A stretch of DNA of 64,000 nt from Litsea cubeba (Eukaryota; Streptophyta; Magnoliopsida; Laurales; Lauraceae). Below, one piece after another: positions 20,633 to 33,190 of the stretch. The DNA lies in NCBI GenBank assembly GCA_012931725.1, contig CM022948.1:89116888-89180887 (forward strand), given 5' to 3'. Numbering within the stretch: the first letter of the stretch is position 1; each line of letters starts with the position of its first letter. The notes beneath the pieces were generated by a model. It had not been told where the DNA came from, did not search any database, and was given only the letters and a program-made list of their open reading frames with translations. Made by a program: the position numbers and the translations under genes.

Positions 20633-23389
20633 CTCTGCATTTATACAGTAGAGGACCGAGGCCAGTTACATAGTCTCTTATAACAGAGTTCTGCTACAAA
20701 CTACTTGCTGCTTTACATGAATGATATTTACATGACACAGTAGGTTCTGAGTTCTAATTGTTATACGTCAGCTGAAAGGTAGTTACAAATTTCAACTGTC
20801 CTGACTCAACTGTTGTGACTCAGTTTGATTCATTCATTGTTAACACCTGTAAACTTCAGTTTTTTATGCATTGGATAAATGTGCCAAGATAATTACTTGA
20901 TGGTTATACAAATTTAGAAGATTTACATAGCTAGGAATTCATTTGGTTATACAAAATATGTAATTTGTGTTACATAGAAATTAGTAACAGCAAGCAAACA
21001 TTAGAAATCAAATCCTATGCATACTCATCATACACTTTCGAATGCATATCTAATCAATACAAATGTATCAGTGACAGCACCTGCTGAGCAAAGCTCAACG
21101 CAGAGCCCTCATAATTGGAGGCATCAGCCATCAGGCATTAGATAGAGGTATTAACCTCTTGTGGTCACTTTATCTGTTACAAGTTATATATTCTAGGGGA
21201 TAGCCTCATCATTGCTGAGGCTTTACAAAATCATGGGACCCTATCTTGACTATTTGGAAATGAATTCTTCAACAGCTGGATGAATTTGATTCGTGGAGGC
21301 TCAGTTCATGTTGTAGGTTTGTGGCCCTATTGGTCCAACCACATGAAACAGCCCGGATGGTCTCTATCAACTCGGGTGCATCACCTCCTGTGTGTGCCCA
21401 CCTGGAACACATTCAGTTCATACAGATAGATTCTGAGCAGAAGACATTTATGATAGCGTATAACATAATACATACACACGGGAATGGTACTTAGTGGTGG
21501 TAAATCTGAGATCGCCTCAACACGAACCATACTACAGTGTAATAATCATAACTAAGCTAACCCAAACACAGTCGTGCACCAAATGGGCGAGGTCGAAACT
21601 AAGTGGAGCCAACACCAGAAAACCGGGATACGAGGTATAACTATACTACTGACACGAGAAAGTAAGAAAGAATCTTAACATATAAACGAGAGACTGAATG
21701 GAATTGTATGCCCTGGATGGGTTGATCCATCTCTATTTAAATTACATGGTTGCCTTAGTCAAGGCTCCATCAATGCTAATTACAATCAATTACATTCAAT
21801 TGGGATTTTACATATAAGGAATGTGTGTTAAGTTGATGTGACTAAATCTAATGTGGATTTTGGGCCTATGTTACACATTCAGTTCATACAAATATCAACT
21901 AAAACTTCTACGTAGGCATCCTAAATCTGAACTGAATTATCTCTAGTTAAAGAATCTCTTTTTAGTTGCTTTGGAACAATTAGGGGATTCTTCCCAAGAG
22001 AAGTACAGGTTCTGCTTCTGGCGGTAACATGCTATTGGCCATTGGGTCAAATCAATACATTTTAAAAAGAAATGTTTTACTATCGATCTCATCGGTATCA
22101 TTCCAAATCCCAGAAGACATGTCATTTATCATTACTATAGACGTGAAGCGGAAGTGCAGTGTTGTATGCAACTAAGACATCCTAACAGGCCGAGTGATTT
22201 GAACATTGTTCCTACACGACCCGATCAATTCGATCAGGCACCCAACACTTTGATCAAATGATCCTGCTTTAAAGCCTCAAAACTTAAATAATTTCTCATA
22301 AGAAATTATTTTATTAATCAAAATCCAGCAGTAACTCGTGTCTGGGGCATTGTCATTTGGGGTTGTATGCTAATTAATGCGGGGGTAGATGAGTTTCCAT
22401 GACATTAATTTACCAAGTTGGGCCATATTACACAAAATAAATAGAGATAAAATGGGAGTCCTCCTTTTTAAATAATACTTAAACCTTTTGGGTGGTCTCA
22501 CACAACCACATATGGGCTCCACTTTGATTCATGTGATCAATGATCTAATTATTTTGGGTTTCCTTATTTAAGAAAAACTTTGATTTCAGGTCTTGTCATC
22601 TCCAAACACAATAATGCTAGCATACATGGTAAACGAAGAATCCCTTTACAGAATTTGTAACCTTGATGAATTAGAAAATCATAAACTTAATTAAAATTAT
22701 TGTCAATTGGTCCCTTGGAACACTGAGAGAAAGCCAGCATCTTGGTGCATAGAAGAAGATACGACCGTCATCTTTAAGGCCCGATCTAATCAAGTTTTAG
22801 GTAAAGATATAAGTATGCACAAACCCTTCTCTACTTATAATTTTCCAAAATATGTAAGTATGCATAAAACCTTTCTTTACTTTTAATTTTCCATAACTAT
22901 TGACTCTAAGATCCAACCATAATAAGGACAAGATAAAATCATGGCAATACTAATTACAAAAGATTTATGATTGATTGCCTGTTAATTATAGACAGAGACT
23001 AGTGGATTGTTAGATATGGTTGGTGGCTGACTTTGCTATCAGATCACAAATTGTGAGGCCACCCGCCACAGAAAGGTACCATGCTCATCATGGGGTTCAA
23101 GATAGAAGAAAGTTTCAGTTAGAGCTTTATTTTTATAGTTTTTTACACAAAACAATGTCAACTGAAGGACATGTTCGATCCTTGTGCCTTCTCCAAATGG
23201 ATGCATTATAGCCAGAAAGTGAGAGCAGACATCCTGATCAATGATTTTTCTTTTGGATGTGGCCATCACATATGGGGCCCCCAGCCCACCACTATCCAAA
23301 AAACTCATTGCACCCACATATCCACCAGAACCACCACTCTTTGTTCCAGAAGAGCCTGAACCTCCTCTGACTCTCACTTACATTCACAC
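20633..23389. other. Intergenic, no supported gene
   Basis: Only short frames without recognisable domains. Inverted or direct repeats were not obvious by eye. Confidence 0.4.
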
Positions 23390-23771
23390 TTGTGGGTTCA
23401 GAAACAGTGGCTAAAGCTATCTATAAATTTGCTCACAGAAATATTCTTTCCAAGGCATCATCTCATACTAGTACTGTATACAATACAAGAGAATCAAAAC
23501 AACTAGAAGGCGTCTGCCAAGAAGGCATCAGATGCACCCCTCTCCGACTCAGGTTCTGGTTATGGTTCTGGCTCTGGCTCGGTTCCAGCTTGGCGTCTGG
23601 GGCAGGCTCAGGTGCTACGGTTGGTGGGAAGTTGGTCGTGGATATGGCTCGGGGTTGGGGTCGGGATCCCGCGATGGTGGTGAAGGTAGTGGCCTGGGAA
23701 GTGGGTTAGGGTCTTTGTATGGAGTTGGGTCTGGATATGGGTCTGGGTCCATTGAAGGCCAAGGAAAATAG
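23390..23771 (+). pseudogene. Relic of a glycine-rich protein gene, copy 2
   Basis: Gly/Ser/Tyr-rich peptide is found in three successive frames: SDSGSGYGSGSGS near 23545-23585, then ASGAGSGATVGG near 23597-23632, then GRGYGSGLGSGSRDGGEGSG to GSGYGSGSIEGQGK ending at a stop at 23769-23771. Two frameshifts would be needed to read one glycine-rich protein of the cell-wall or secreted kind. Just upstream, CTATAAATTTGCTCACAG (from 23420) is a TATA-box-like start with the same surroundings as the relic at 5130. I see no signal peptide in frame. Sequencing error is an alternative to true decay. Confidence 0.55.
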
Positions 23772-26700
23772 GATGGTGTTACATTCTAAGTGATGTTACT
23801 TGTTAGTAAGAATAAGGCTGCCATCAGAATAAATTGATAAGGCTAAGATGATAATGTGACTTTTTTTTTTCCTTTGCTTGAGGGTGTGACTTGTTTGGTA
23901 GAATAAGGAGATGGATGGTTCAATTGTGCTGTAAAATTAAGAACATAGAAACCATCTTCATCTAGTGTTCATGTTTACTGTATGTCCATATACTATGGAT
24001 ATAAGAGTGTCTCTAGAGTAAACCATAAGAATTTATAGTGACCTTATATGCATGTTTTGACCATTGGATTTTATCACAACAAGTTTCCGCAATATGTAGC
24101 GATTGAACTTAAAGGTCCTAAAATTAATGGCTAAGATAATTTTATTAGACTAACCTTGAGGTCACTCATAATGCACACGGTAACCAATCCATCCTTCTCT
24201 ATCCCTTGATGTCGACGCACCAGTTGGGTCCCTGCAGGAAGTGAAAATGCATACGCTATACTGTTAGGAGTTTATACAGGAGATCTTGCAACATTGATTC
24301 ACCACAATAAAGATATTGATTTCACAAGTGACATAGTTAATAAATTGTTTATAAAACAGAGCTATATTTATATGAAAATTTTAATATTTTAATTTACAAT
24401 CTCAAAAGAAAAGAAATAAATAGTAATTTACTCAGTTTACAAAGTAATGCACCAAACTACAAATAAAGGGTCCAATGCTGATGTCCATCAGATGAATGAT
24501 GTAGATTATCTATTGATGCTTTCCTGTGAGCTCCCTTTATTAATAATGGAGTATGAGCTCTTGTTCATATGTCTTGAGCATAAATCAAATTTTTTTCTAT
24601 ACATTATTTTCTTCTTCCATGTGTTGTGTTTTGACACATCGAGCCCAAGTCAAATAAAGGAGGACAATTGCGTCATATTGGTAGTTGGTAGTATGAAGAT
24701 CTCCCCACTCCCCGGCTCATATTTTGAGTTCTAATGTAAGAAAAGCAAGTACCACCATTTTCAATTTCAATTAGATATGAAATATTATGATGATGACGAA
24801 ACCAATTCAACTGGTGTAAAGTGGGATTTTTAAAAAATTGACCCATCTTAATCTATGGATCATACTTCATAATGGATGCAATCCTACCGCTCTGATTGGT
24901 GGGCCTTAAAAAAAGGCATAAACCCTGAAATGAACATGTTTTAACAGTTTCTCGTGTTAAATATTTTATAAAATTTAATTCAATGGAGCATAATTCAAGT
25001 TAGTGTTAAATTAGGGTAAGTGCTGGTCCATACAAGATTATTGAGTGTGAATGGGTGAGATTTGTCACAAAGGGATCCTATGTAGTGGCAAAAAAGATAC
25101 CTCTCACAGGGATTGCATGAAAGCTACCTTTTAGTAGAACATCATATGTACCTGGCCTGGATCTGATCAACAATCAGGTCAAAAAGTGAGGGTCCGGTCC
25201 ATGTTCCGGGTTTCTTTGTTTGTTTTTGTTTTTGTTTTGGCACACTTTTGGGTGTTAGGGTAATAGGAGGTCCATTTAGATCCCCAGCTGATCCTGAACA
25301 ATCTTGGAGGAAATAATGGAATTCCATTGACAGAATCATCATTTTAATAGAAAGTAAAATGTGAGTAACAGAGATGGCATCTTTCCAAGGGGGGAATGAT
25401 AGGGAAATGGATAAAGTATTCAGCAGTTGCACTGCAACCACTTTAACATTCTATTACCTACTCATCTTAGAATTGAAAAAACATAATAGAAAGAGTATGG
25501 AAAGGAGATACGACCAAAAAGCTTAACTCCTTTCTATCCATTTCTTTTTAATAAGAGAAGAAAACAGAAATTCTACATGAAAAGTGAGGCTGAAAAATGT
25601 GAAGTTCATTGAAGTCATTAGTTGTGTGGACCCATTTGTGTTTCACAGCCATCAAGATAGGAGCTTTCTCTATTGTGCTCTCTTTCACTATCTAGTAGCT
25701 GGGGTTCTCCCTTGCAGAGAGAACAAACAATGCAACATGGGCTGGCCAAGCTCTAGCATGCATGAAAAATCCAATTGAGCTGTGCTTCTTTGGGCTTAGT
25801 TTTAGGGGTTCAAATTAAACTGCGCCAAGACCCACATGAAAATGAAATTTGGGTTGGTCTGTTTCGGGTTCAGCCTCAATCCTGCAGGGTCTGGACTATG
25901 GAGAATTGATTTGTCTCAGTACTAAAATTATACACAAATGAGAACCATGCCAGAGGCATTATTCATGTAAACAGAGAGTATGATAGCTAAAATTTAGAGA
26001 ACTCTCATTGGGGAAAAATTGATTGATTGATTTATTTTTGCTTGTTTATTCACACTCATCCAAGCTTCTCACCATCAGCAATACCGTCACATAAGGTACC
26101 GAACCCTTTCTTTGGAAGGGAGGCGCCCCACTGTTGATTGGAAGAAGAATTCACCATCCTCCAAATGTTGAGGTCCCATGAATTTTCCCATATTGTCTCT
26201 TATAGCATTTGTGAAGTTAATTTGAAAATTCAAAAGGCCAAACGTGTAATTGCAGAGGCTGGCTTGTGTGAAATTTCACCGATCAAAAAATAAATTTTAG
26301 AAATTTCATAGACTCAGTACAATTTAAAAGAAATTTGTTTGAAATTTTTTTTCACCCCTGCCCTGCTGCTGAGTACTCACTAGTAACTAGGCTTGATGAA
26401 ATTCTCTTTTCCTATGAAGTATGAACCCACTCCCTGTAACGGCTGGGGAGGTGAGCTTTGAGGGGTGCCATCTCATCCCTAAAAAGTCTCTCCTTTCAGA
26501 AAAATATGCATAAAAAATCCACATTGTTTTAAGGTGTCACCTTACTTTGAATTACTACTCTTTATCTCCTAAAACCTCTCTCATTAGAGATTTTTATGAA
26601 CTTTTGAATTTGGGTCATATTTCTTGCGATTATCCAAATTATAAGCAAATCTTTACAGTCAATTTGATTTCTTTTCCTTAGATCTTCAATCAGTTTTTTC
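23772..26700. other. Intergenic, no supported gene
   Basis: AT-rich with many short frames and no domain. Motifs such as TTTATATGAAAATTTTAATA at 24368 recur from 1370, showing old dispersed repeats. Confidence 0.4.
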
Positions 26701-26709
26701 CCCAAATTG

Positions 26710-27140
26710 ATGGTTTCAGTAGTGTGCACCAGTTCGTATTAAATATATTTCAAGATTGAACTCCCGTATTGGATGAAATCTATAAGAGTGGGCCCCACTG
26801 ATGGAGGGAGGCAAGCATGTTGACCGTTGTCTGGTTTCTTAATGGATGCAAATCAATTAGTGGGCCCCACACATTTAACTTATTTTTGCAGTGAGGCCCA
26901 CTCATGGATTAATATAGCTCATTTAATCTCCTTTCAGTTTTTTTTTCTTAAATGGATGGTACCGGTAGTGGGCACCAGTTCGTATTAAATATATTTCTAG
27001 ATTGGACTCCAGTATTGGATGAAATCTCATTGGCCTTCTCTTAACCCCTTTTTTCCAAGAGTGGGCCCCACTGATGGAGGGAGGCAAGCCCCGTTGTCTG
27101 GTTTCTTAATGGATCCAAATCAATTAGTGGGCCCCGCATA
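26710..27140. repeat. Two-copy tandem repeat (about 245-265 bp) upstream of the tetraspanin gene
   Basis: CACCAGTTCGTATTAAATAT recurs at 26727 and 26973. AGTGGGCCCCACTGATGGAG and AATCAATTAGTGGGCCCC recur in both copies, the second carrying a small insertion (CATTGGCC to TTTTCCA). The duplication ends about 370 bp before the start codon and could carry duplicated promoter elements. Confidence 0.85.
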
Positions 27141-27404
27141 TTTAATATATTATGAAATAAAGTAATAGTCAATGCCTTTATAAATTTACTTTATTTTATA
27201 CTTATTTTCATACATAGAATTTTTTTTAATATTCAAAGATAATAATAAAAATTTATTTTATATTTATTTTATCTTAATAATATTTTAAAAAAATTCTTAA
27301 ATTTTAAGATATTTTAATTTTTTACCCAGAATTAGCACTGGCGTTTGTTGCTAGTTTATTATTATAGCGTTTCCAGCAGCAAAAACACAAATCCCCGTAT
27401 CGTC

Positions 27405-27510
27405 TCTTATTCCCTCCCTTGTCATTTCATCTCTCTGCCTCTTCTTATTCTCTCTCTTCTTCTCCTTCTCTCTCTCCAGTGAGACCCCAAGAAAAGAAAG
27501 AGGGAGAAGA
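27405..27510 (+). promoter_or_regulatory. CT-rich 5' UTR of the tetraspanin gene
   Basis: A pyrimidine tract (TTATTCCCTCCCTTG onward, with several CTCTCTC runs) precedes the start codon at 27513. Such Y-patches are common around plant transcription starts. A clear TATA box was not identified. Confidence 0.5.
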
Positions 27511-27512
27511 AG

Positions 27513-30500
27513 ATGTTTCGCATAAGCAACAATCTGATTGGACTCCTGAACTTCCTAACCTTCCTCCTCTCAATCCCAATCTTAGCAGGAGGAATATGGC
27601 TATCCGCTCGCAGCACCACCGACTGCGACAAGTTCCTCGACCGACCCATCATCGCCGTCGGCGTCTTCCTCATGGTCGTCTCCCTCGCCGGCCTCGCCGG
27701 CGCCTGCTGCCGCGTCTCCTGCCTTCTCTGGCTCTACCTCCTCGTAATGTTCCTGCTCATCGTCCTTCTATTCTGCTTCACAATCTTCGCTTTCGTCGTC
27801 ACCCACAAGGGCGTTGGAGAGATTGTTTCTGGCAGAGGATACAAGGAGTATCGATTGGGGGATTACTCGAATTGGCTGCAGAAGAGGGTCAATGACAGTG
27901 AGAACTGGAGCAAGATCAAGAGTTGCTTGGCAGACAGCAATGTGTGCAAGAAATTGGGGGCGTCGAATGATGCCGAGACTGAGTTTTATCAGAGGAATTT
28001 GTCGCCGGTTCAGGTCACCCATTTCTCAGAATTCCTTTTCTGTTTCTCTCTCTTGCATGTTTGTGGATCAGGGTGTTTTTTTTTTTAGTGTTTGATGAAT
28101 TTTCCATCTGTACTTGAAGGTTTTTCTGGCTTTTTATTGATTACTGAAACATGGGTTGTTTGTGGTTTTTCTTTTCTTGGTGGGTTTCTGGTGGATTTTT
28201 TTTATCATTGGGTTTTTCCTTTTCTTGGTGGGTTTTTTTTTTTTTTTTAATCTTTTTCTGTTTTGTTTGATTACTGAAACATGGGTCTTATGGGGTTGTC
28301 TGCTGATGTTCTGAGATTTGTATATCTTGTGTTGATGACTGAAAAATGCATCATTAAAATCAAATAAGCAGATCAGGGGGGATTTTTTTTTTTTTTTGAA
28401 GTGTTGGTGGATTTGAGAGTAGAGAAGATTAGATGATAAAATTTAAATAGTTTAGAGCCATGGCATGATGGATTTTCAGCATCTGAAAACAATTACTGAG
28501 TAAAATGTAGGGTTTATATTGGATATGGTAAAGAGGATCAATATTGGGTGAGCAAGTTAGAGACTAGCTAGTGGATAGTCATGCGATAGTTGAGTAACAC
28601 TTCAAGCTAAAGGCCATTCTTATAGAACTTGCTTTTTATGTTTAGTAACATGAAATGAGAAGAACATGAAAGGGGAAATTGTGGAAAAGCACATGCAAGA
28701 CGGTTGTGTGCAGTTACAAGGAAGGATAGAATTATGGATAGCTCCAATGGAAGAGAAAATATTGGGAATGCTGTTTGGACTTGTTGGGCATGGTCAATGA
28801 AAAAAAGAAAGAAACAAATGCTAAATACTCAAGGACCTAAGAAAAAGAATAGACTAGCAAAGACATTTGATGGAGTAGTGAGGAAAGACATGATGGATTG
28901 TGGATTTATTGTAAATGTGGCCTTCTACATAGTTAAGTGGAACACTAGAACTCTTGACGCCTTTTAGGCTGATGAAACCATATATGTTTCTCTCTTTTTT
29001 TTTTTTTTATGGGATATTTATTGTACAATATGGACAAAATTAGATACCTTGATTGGATTGCAACTGCATGACTTTTAGTCACCATTAGATCACATCATCA
29101 AAGGGATTGCAATAAGATAATTTTATTACAGGAGTTTAGGGAGTTAAAATGGGCAATGCAAACAACAACTAGAGAACTAGTAAACCATGAGTAAGTCAAG
29201 TCAGACAATCCTAATTAAGTGAGCCCTAGATCGATAGATGCATTATAGAAGAGAACAAGTGCGTGTCCTGTAACCTCTTGCTGGTCCTCTGTAGTTTGTA
29301 AGATGGTCTCTAAAATTAAGTCACAATCATTTTGAGAGTTATAGCAGAATATGGATGGCTATCTGATGAGTATACAATGATGTTGGTATCAGAAATCACA
29401 ATAAGGCAGTCTAACATAATCCATATGTCTTACTCCCCAGTAATTAAGAGGGCAGAACTGGCAAACAAAAAAATGGCATCCCACCGGTCAAGGTGTCTGA
29501 TTGGTCATGTTAGTGCAAGTGTGGTCGAACAGATAACAAACCACTGCCAATACATTTGCAGTGTTTGTTATTTGGTTTACATAAACAACCAGACAACGTA
29601 TTATTTCAGTTATCAATGATAGTCATGCTCATGCATCATAATTTAAAATCTGTATAAACTGCCTTCCTCAATGGATCAGACGTTTCACCATCTACTAGCT
29701 TTCTTTTAGATGGTAGAACAACTCTCCATGAAGCCATATTGATGAAGGCTTTTACAGCGATTCAATGTTATAGGAACTTACCACAATTCCTAGTGGGCCG
29801 TTTTGAATCTTCATAAACCAGGTGCAGGTAAATTGGTTTACACGTAAACGAGGGTTCATTTATTTGGATAACTTTAGTTACCTGCAACTTACAGTTGTTT
29901 TAATCTTTGTCATACCGGATTAAAGTTAAACGGAACTACAGGTAGATGGATAGCTAAATTAGATATATATGTAAACTGAGTGTAAGCTTGGATTTCCTTG
30001 GCTCACTTCTCCATCCCTTTCCATGGGTAGCCTTTTTTGTCCATTACATACCTTGTAGTTATTTTCTATTTTCCTAGTTAATACGTGATGCCAGTGTCCA
30101 AGAAATACCACGCATTTTGAAGATCATGGTTTATGGATTGACTTTCATGTGTTACAGCACCCTCAATAGCTAGTGGTTTTGCATCATTAATTTGCAACAA
30201 ATCTAATGTCCCCTTGGATCCTTGATAAGCTGTCGTGCACTCAGCTTATGTGTAACTTTGTTTACCTGTAAATGGTTAGAGAACAAAACAACTTTTAGAT
30301 TACAGGTAACTCAGGTCATCCAAAACACATGAACCCTTGCTTATAGTTTATACACAACTGTGTTAAATAATCCAAATTACCCCCAAGTAGAGGTTTATTT
30401 TTATTTGCGTTGGCACAGTGGAAGCTGCTCACTATTGCAATCTTGAGGTCTGTGGAATAAGTTATGTTACAAATAAAAAAAAGAATAAAAAATCAATTTG

Positions 30501-31088
30501 GCATTTTCTTTAATGAAAAATAACTCAAAAATCCCAACTATTATTCCCCCATATGACGGTTCATCAAATTGGCACTTTCTGTACTGAACAATAACTCAAA
30601 AGCCCAGCTAATATCCCCCATATGATGGCATACTTTTTCTTAGCTTGTGCTCTTCTTGTTGATGTTTGCTGGTTCCATCACATGGTTTAGAATTAGATCT
30701 AGCAATGCTTCTTTTAAATTAATTAATAAGAGTCATTTCCAATTTCTTACATTTTCGGGGTCTTTTTGAATAGTCTGGTTGCTGTAAGCCACCCACGTCC
30801 TGCAACTTCACCTACGTGAATGCGACTGTTTGGAACAAACCAGTAGGAAGCACCGATACATACTCAGACTCGGACTGCTTGGTGTGGAACAACGATCAGA
30901 ACACTCTCTGCTACAACTGCCAGTCATGCAAGGCAGGGGTTCTTGCCAACCTAAAGCGGGACTGGAAGAAGGTTGCTGTTGTCAACATCATCTTTCTCAT
31001 CTTCCTCATCATTGTCTACTCTGTTGGATGCTGCGCTTTTAGGAACAACCGGGAGGATAATGCTTTCCGATGGAAGGGTCGATACTAG
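27513..31088 (+). CDS. Tetraspanin (plant TET7/8/9-like)
   Basis: Four-pass membrane protein of 271 residues, a normal length for the family. Exon 1 is 27513-28013 (167 codons, donor CAG/GTCACC); exon 2 is 30774-31088 (acceptor GAATAG, 104 codons and stop). The intron is phase 0. Membrane segments lie at about residues 7-28, 44-66, 71-95 and 234-256. The large outer loop between segments three and four carries the plant-specific GCCK/RP signature as GCCKPP at 169-174, further Cys pairs, and N-glycosylation sites NFT and NAT. The short cytosolic tail is basic. Tetraspanins organise plasma-membrane microdomains, and TET8/9-type members mark plant extracellular vesicles. The 2760-bp intron contains repeats but no other gene. 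The frame and junctions look intact. Confidence 0.95.
30494..30637. repeat. About 70-bp tandem duplication in the tetraspanin intron
   Basis: CAATTTGGCATTTTCTTTAA at 30494 and CAAATTGGCACTTTCTGTAC at 30564 start two diverged copies. Both contain ATAACTCAAAA and CCCCCATATGA. The repeat ends about 135 bp before the acceptor. Confidence 0.75.
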
Positions 31089-31339
31089 ATACCCTGGCAT
31101 GTTTCTACTCATTTAGATTTCCATGTGCTCTTATTTCATTGGGCTGCCTTCTTTTGTGTTCATGACTTACTCTGTGCTTTCTTTCTGTTGTATAGGATAT
31201 GTGGTTATGTTGGGCTATGTTGTTGTATAGCTTTTGATGCATGCAATTTAAATAGAGCAGATAAGTGCTGTTTCTTGAGCTATTATCATATATAACCTTT
31301 TCTCACTGATACAAGATAGGTGTAATGCTACTTTAATTT

Positions 31340-31720
31340 AGAGTGTTTAGTGCCTGTTTGTTGGCATGGGAATTGAATTCATAGGAATTCAATGTCAAAT
31401 GACCTGTTTGTTTGCATTAGACTACGTAGGAATTGAATACATAGGAATTCTTGGACAAATGAGATCCACTAAGGATTATTAGAGAGGTGCAAGTGTGATG
31501 AGGGGTGAATGATATAATGTAGCAATGTAGTTGAGACCTTCACTTTCCTAAGTTTCAAACTACTAGGGTGATGGCTGGGTATTCATTTCCTACCTTCTGC
31601 AAATTCACTTTCCATTAAAGGAGAGGTTACTTTATAGACATTTTTATATGTTCACCTAGGATCTTCATTTTAACACTTAGGGTACCTTTGTTTGTATTAA
31701 GATTACATAGGAATCCAATC
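31340..31720. mobile_element. Fragments of Harbinger-like MITE ends
   Basis: CCTGTTTGTTGGCATGGGAA at 31352 and CCTGTTTGTTTGCATTAG at 31402 both lead into ATAGGAATTC. A third, weaker version starts with TTTGTTTGTATTAAGATT at 31687. They resemble the ends of the Tourist-type element at 40466. Boundaries are not resolved. Confidence 0.4.
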
Positions 31721-33050
31721 TTAAATGAACTCCACAAAGGACTTTTGAAGAGGTCGGGTGAAGGATATGTGGTGAGGAGGAATGACCTTGAGTGCTTCGA
31801 ATTTTAAGCTTGAAGAATCTCTGGAGCCCGCTCTCAGAGAATCTGACTGTTGCCCAGCTCCAATAAAAGGAGGAATGTTGGTGAAGGATTTTCAATGGAA
31901 AATGAAGTTTTGGCTTTAAAGGGAAAATGAGTTCTCATTGTTAGGATTGTGCATATTTCTAGTGATTTTTAGTCTCCAACATAAAAGCACTTTCCACAAT
32001 TTGTAGAAAACTAATTCTGTTGCAATCGATAGCGAACTAATTTTGCAGGCTTACACAACGGGTAGAATTAATCACCCTGAAAATGTTACACCCACTGAAT
32101 AATAGAAACCAAAACCATAAAAAAAAAAATGAAGTCTTCAATGTTTATTTAAAATGAAATCATTGAAAAATTAAAATGCCACAGAATTATTGGGCACAAA
32201 CATGTCTTAAGCATATTTTTTATTTGATTTTATATCACTAAGAGGGACATGTGGTCTCTTTCTTGTGGAAATGGCAAAAGCTTGTCTTTCTTCTGCAAGC
32301 TTAGCATTCTTGCAATTCTGACATCTATCTGAATTACAATCACTGTTCAATTGAATTTCATTAAAAAAAAATGTAACCGGAGAAACCGTTTAGATTTTAA
32401 GGCCCCTAAATTAATGGTTGCCATGATCTGATCGAAATGATTTTTGCCATAGAATGATGTCCACAATGTGACCTTCTCATGACACCATCCTCTTGTATTT
32501 GTCATGCATCCAATTGGGTTCCATGGTGGGTTAGGTGTTTACCTCTGCTCAAGTCGTGTGAGGTGGTGCCTTTCAGCAAGATGGGATATATTCATATGAG
32601 GTACCTCTCACATATTTTATGAGAAGTAAAAATTTTAATACTTCAAGGGACCTAAATATCTATATGTATAGTGCCGAAGGGCTGAATGCGAAGCAGTAAC
32701 AGATCTGGACCCTAAATTTGGGTCTATCCCCATTGCACAGTTTGGAAAGTCTTTTGAGTCCTCAGCTATTGAACTTGAGCCAGGGGCAACTCGGGCGAGA
32801 CCTGAGTCCATTCATGGCAAGATATTCTGTTGCCCACCTGCTTAGATCCCCAGAACTTGTTCTGCACTCTGTTTATCCAAATTCATGAACTCCATTTAGG
32901 AGAAGTTGCAAAAATTTCTTTCACCTCAACAGGTAAAAAACTGCAGAAAATGTTAAGGAAACCATGAAAAACCCTTTTGCAAAAATTGCTTTCACCTCAC
33001 TCTCTCATATGGGCCTTGAAAGCTACCAAACAAGTAGAGTGAAGTGAGGC
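31721..33050. other. Intergenic, no supported gene
   Basis: 3' flank of the tetraspanin gene. AT-rich, with no domain or complete element recognised. Confidence 0.4.
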
Positions 33051-33084
33051 CAATGTTTACCAAACAAGTAAAGTTACACTCTAT

Positions 33085-33190
33085 TGGTAGATGGGTTTGG
33101 GGGCTTCACTAAGTGGCCAGCTTAGCCCCCAAATCCATGTACTATGGGTAGATGGGTTTGGGGGCTAAGCTGGCCACTTAGTGGAGCCTT
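33085..33190. repeat. Compact hairpin with overlapping direct repeat
   Basis: Arms 33104-33138 and 33152-33186 are inverted complements at 33 of 35 positions with a 13-nt loop. GGTAGATGGGTTTGGGGGCT occurs directly at 33086 and 33148. GGCCAATGTTT (33052) also recurs inverted just outside the right arm (33199). No target duplication was found. Confidence 0.85.
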
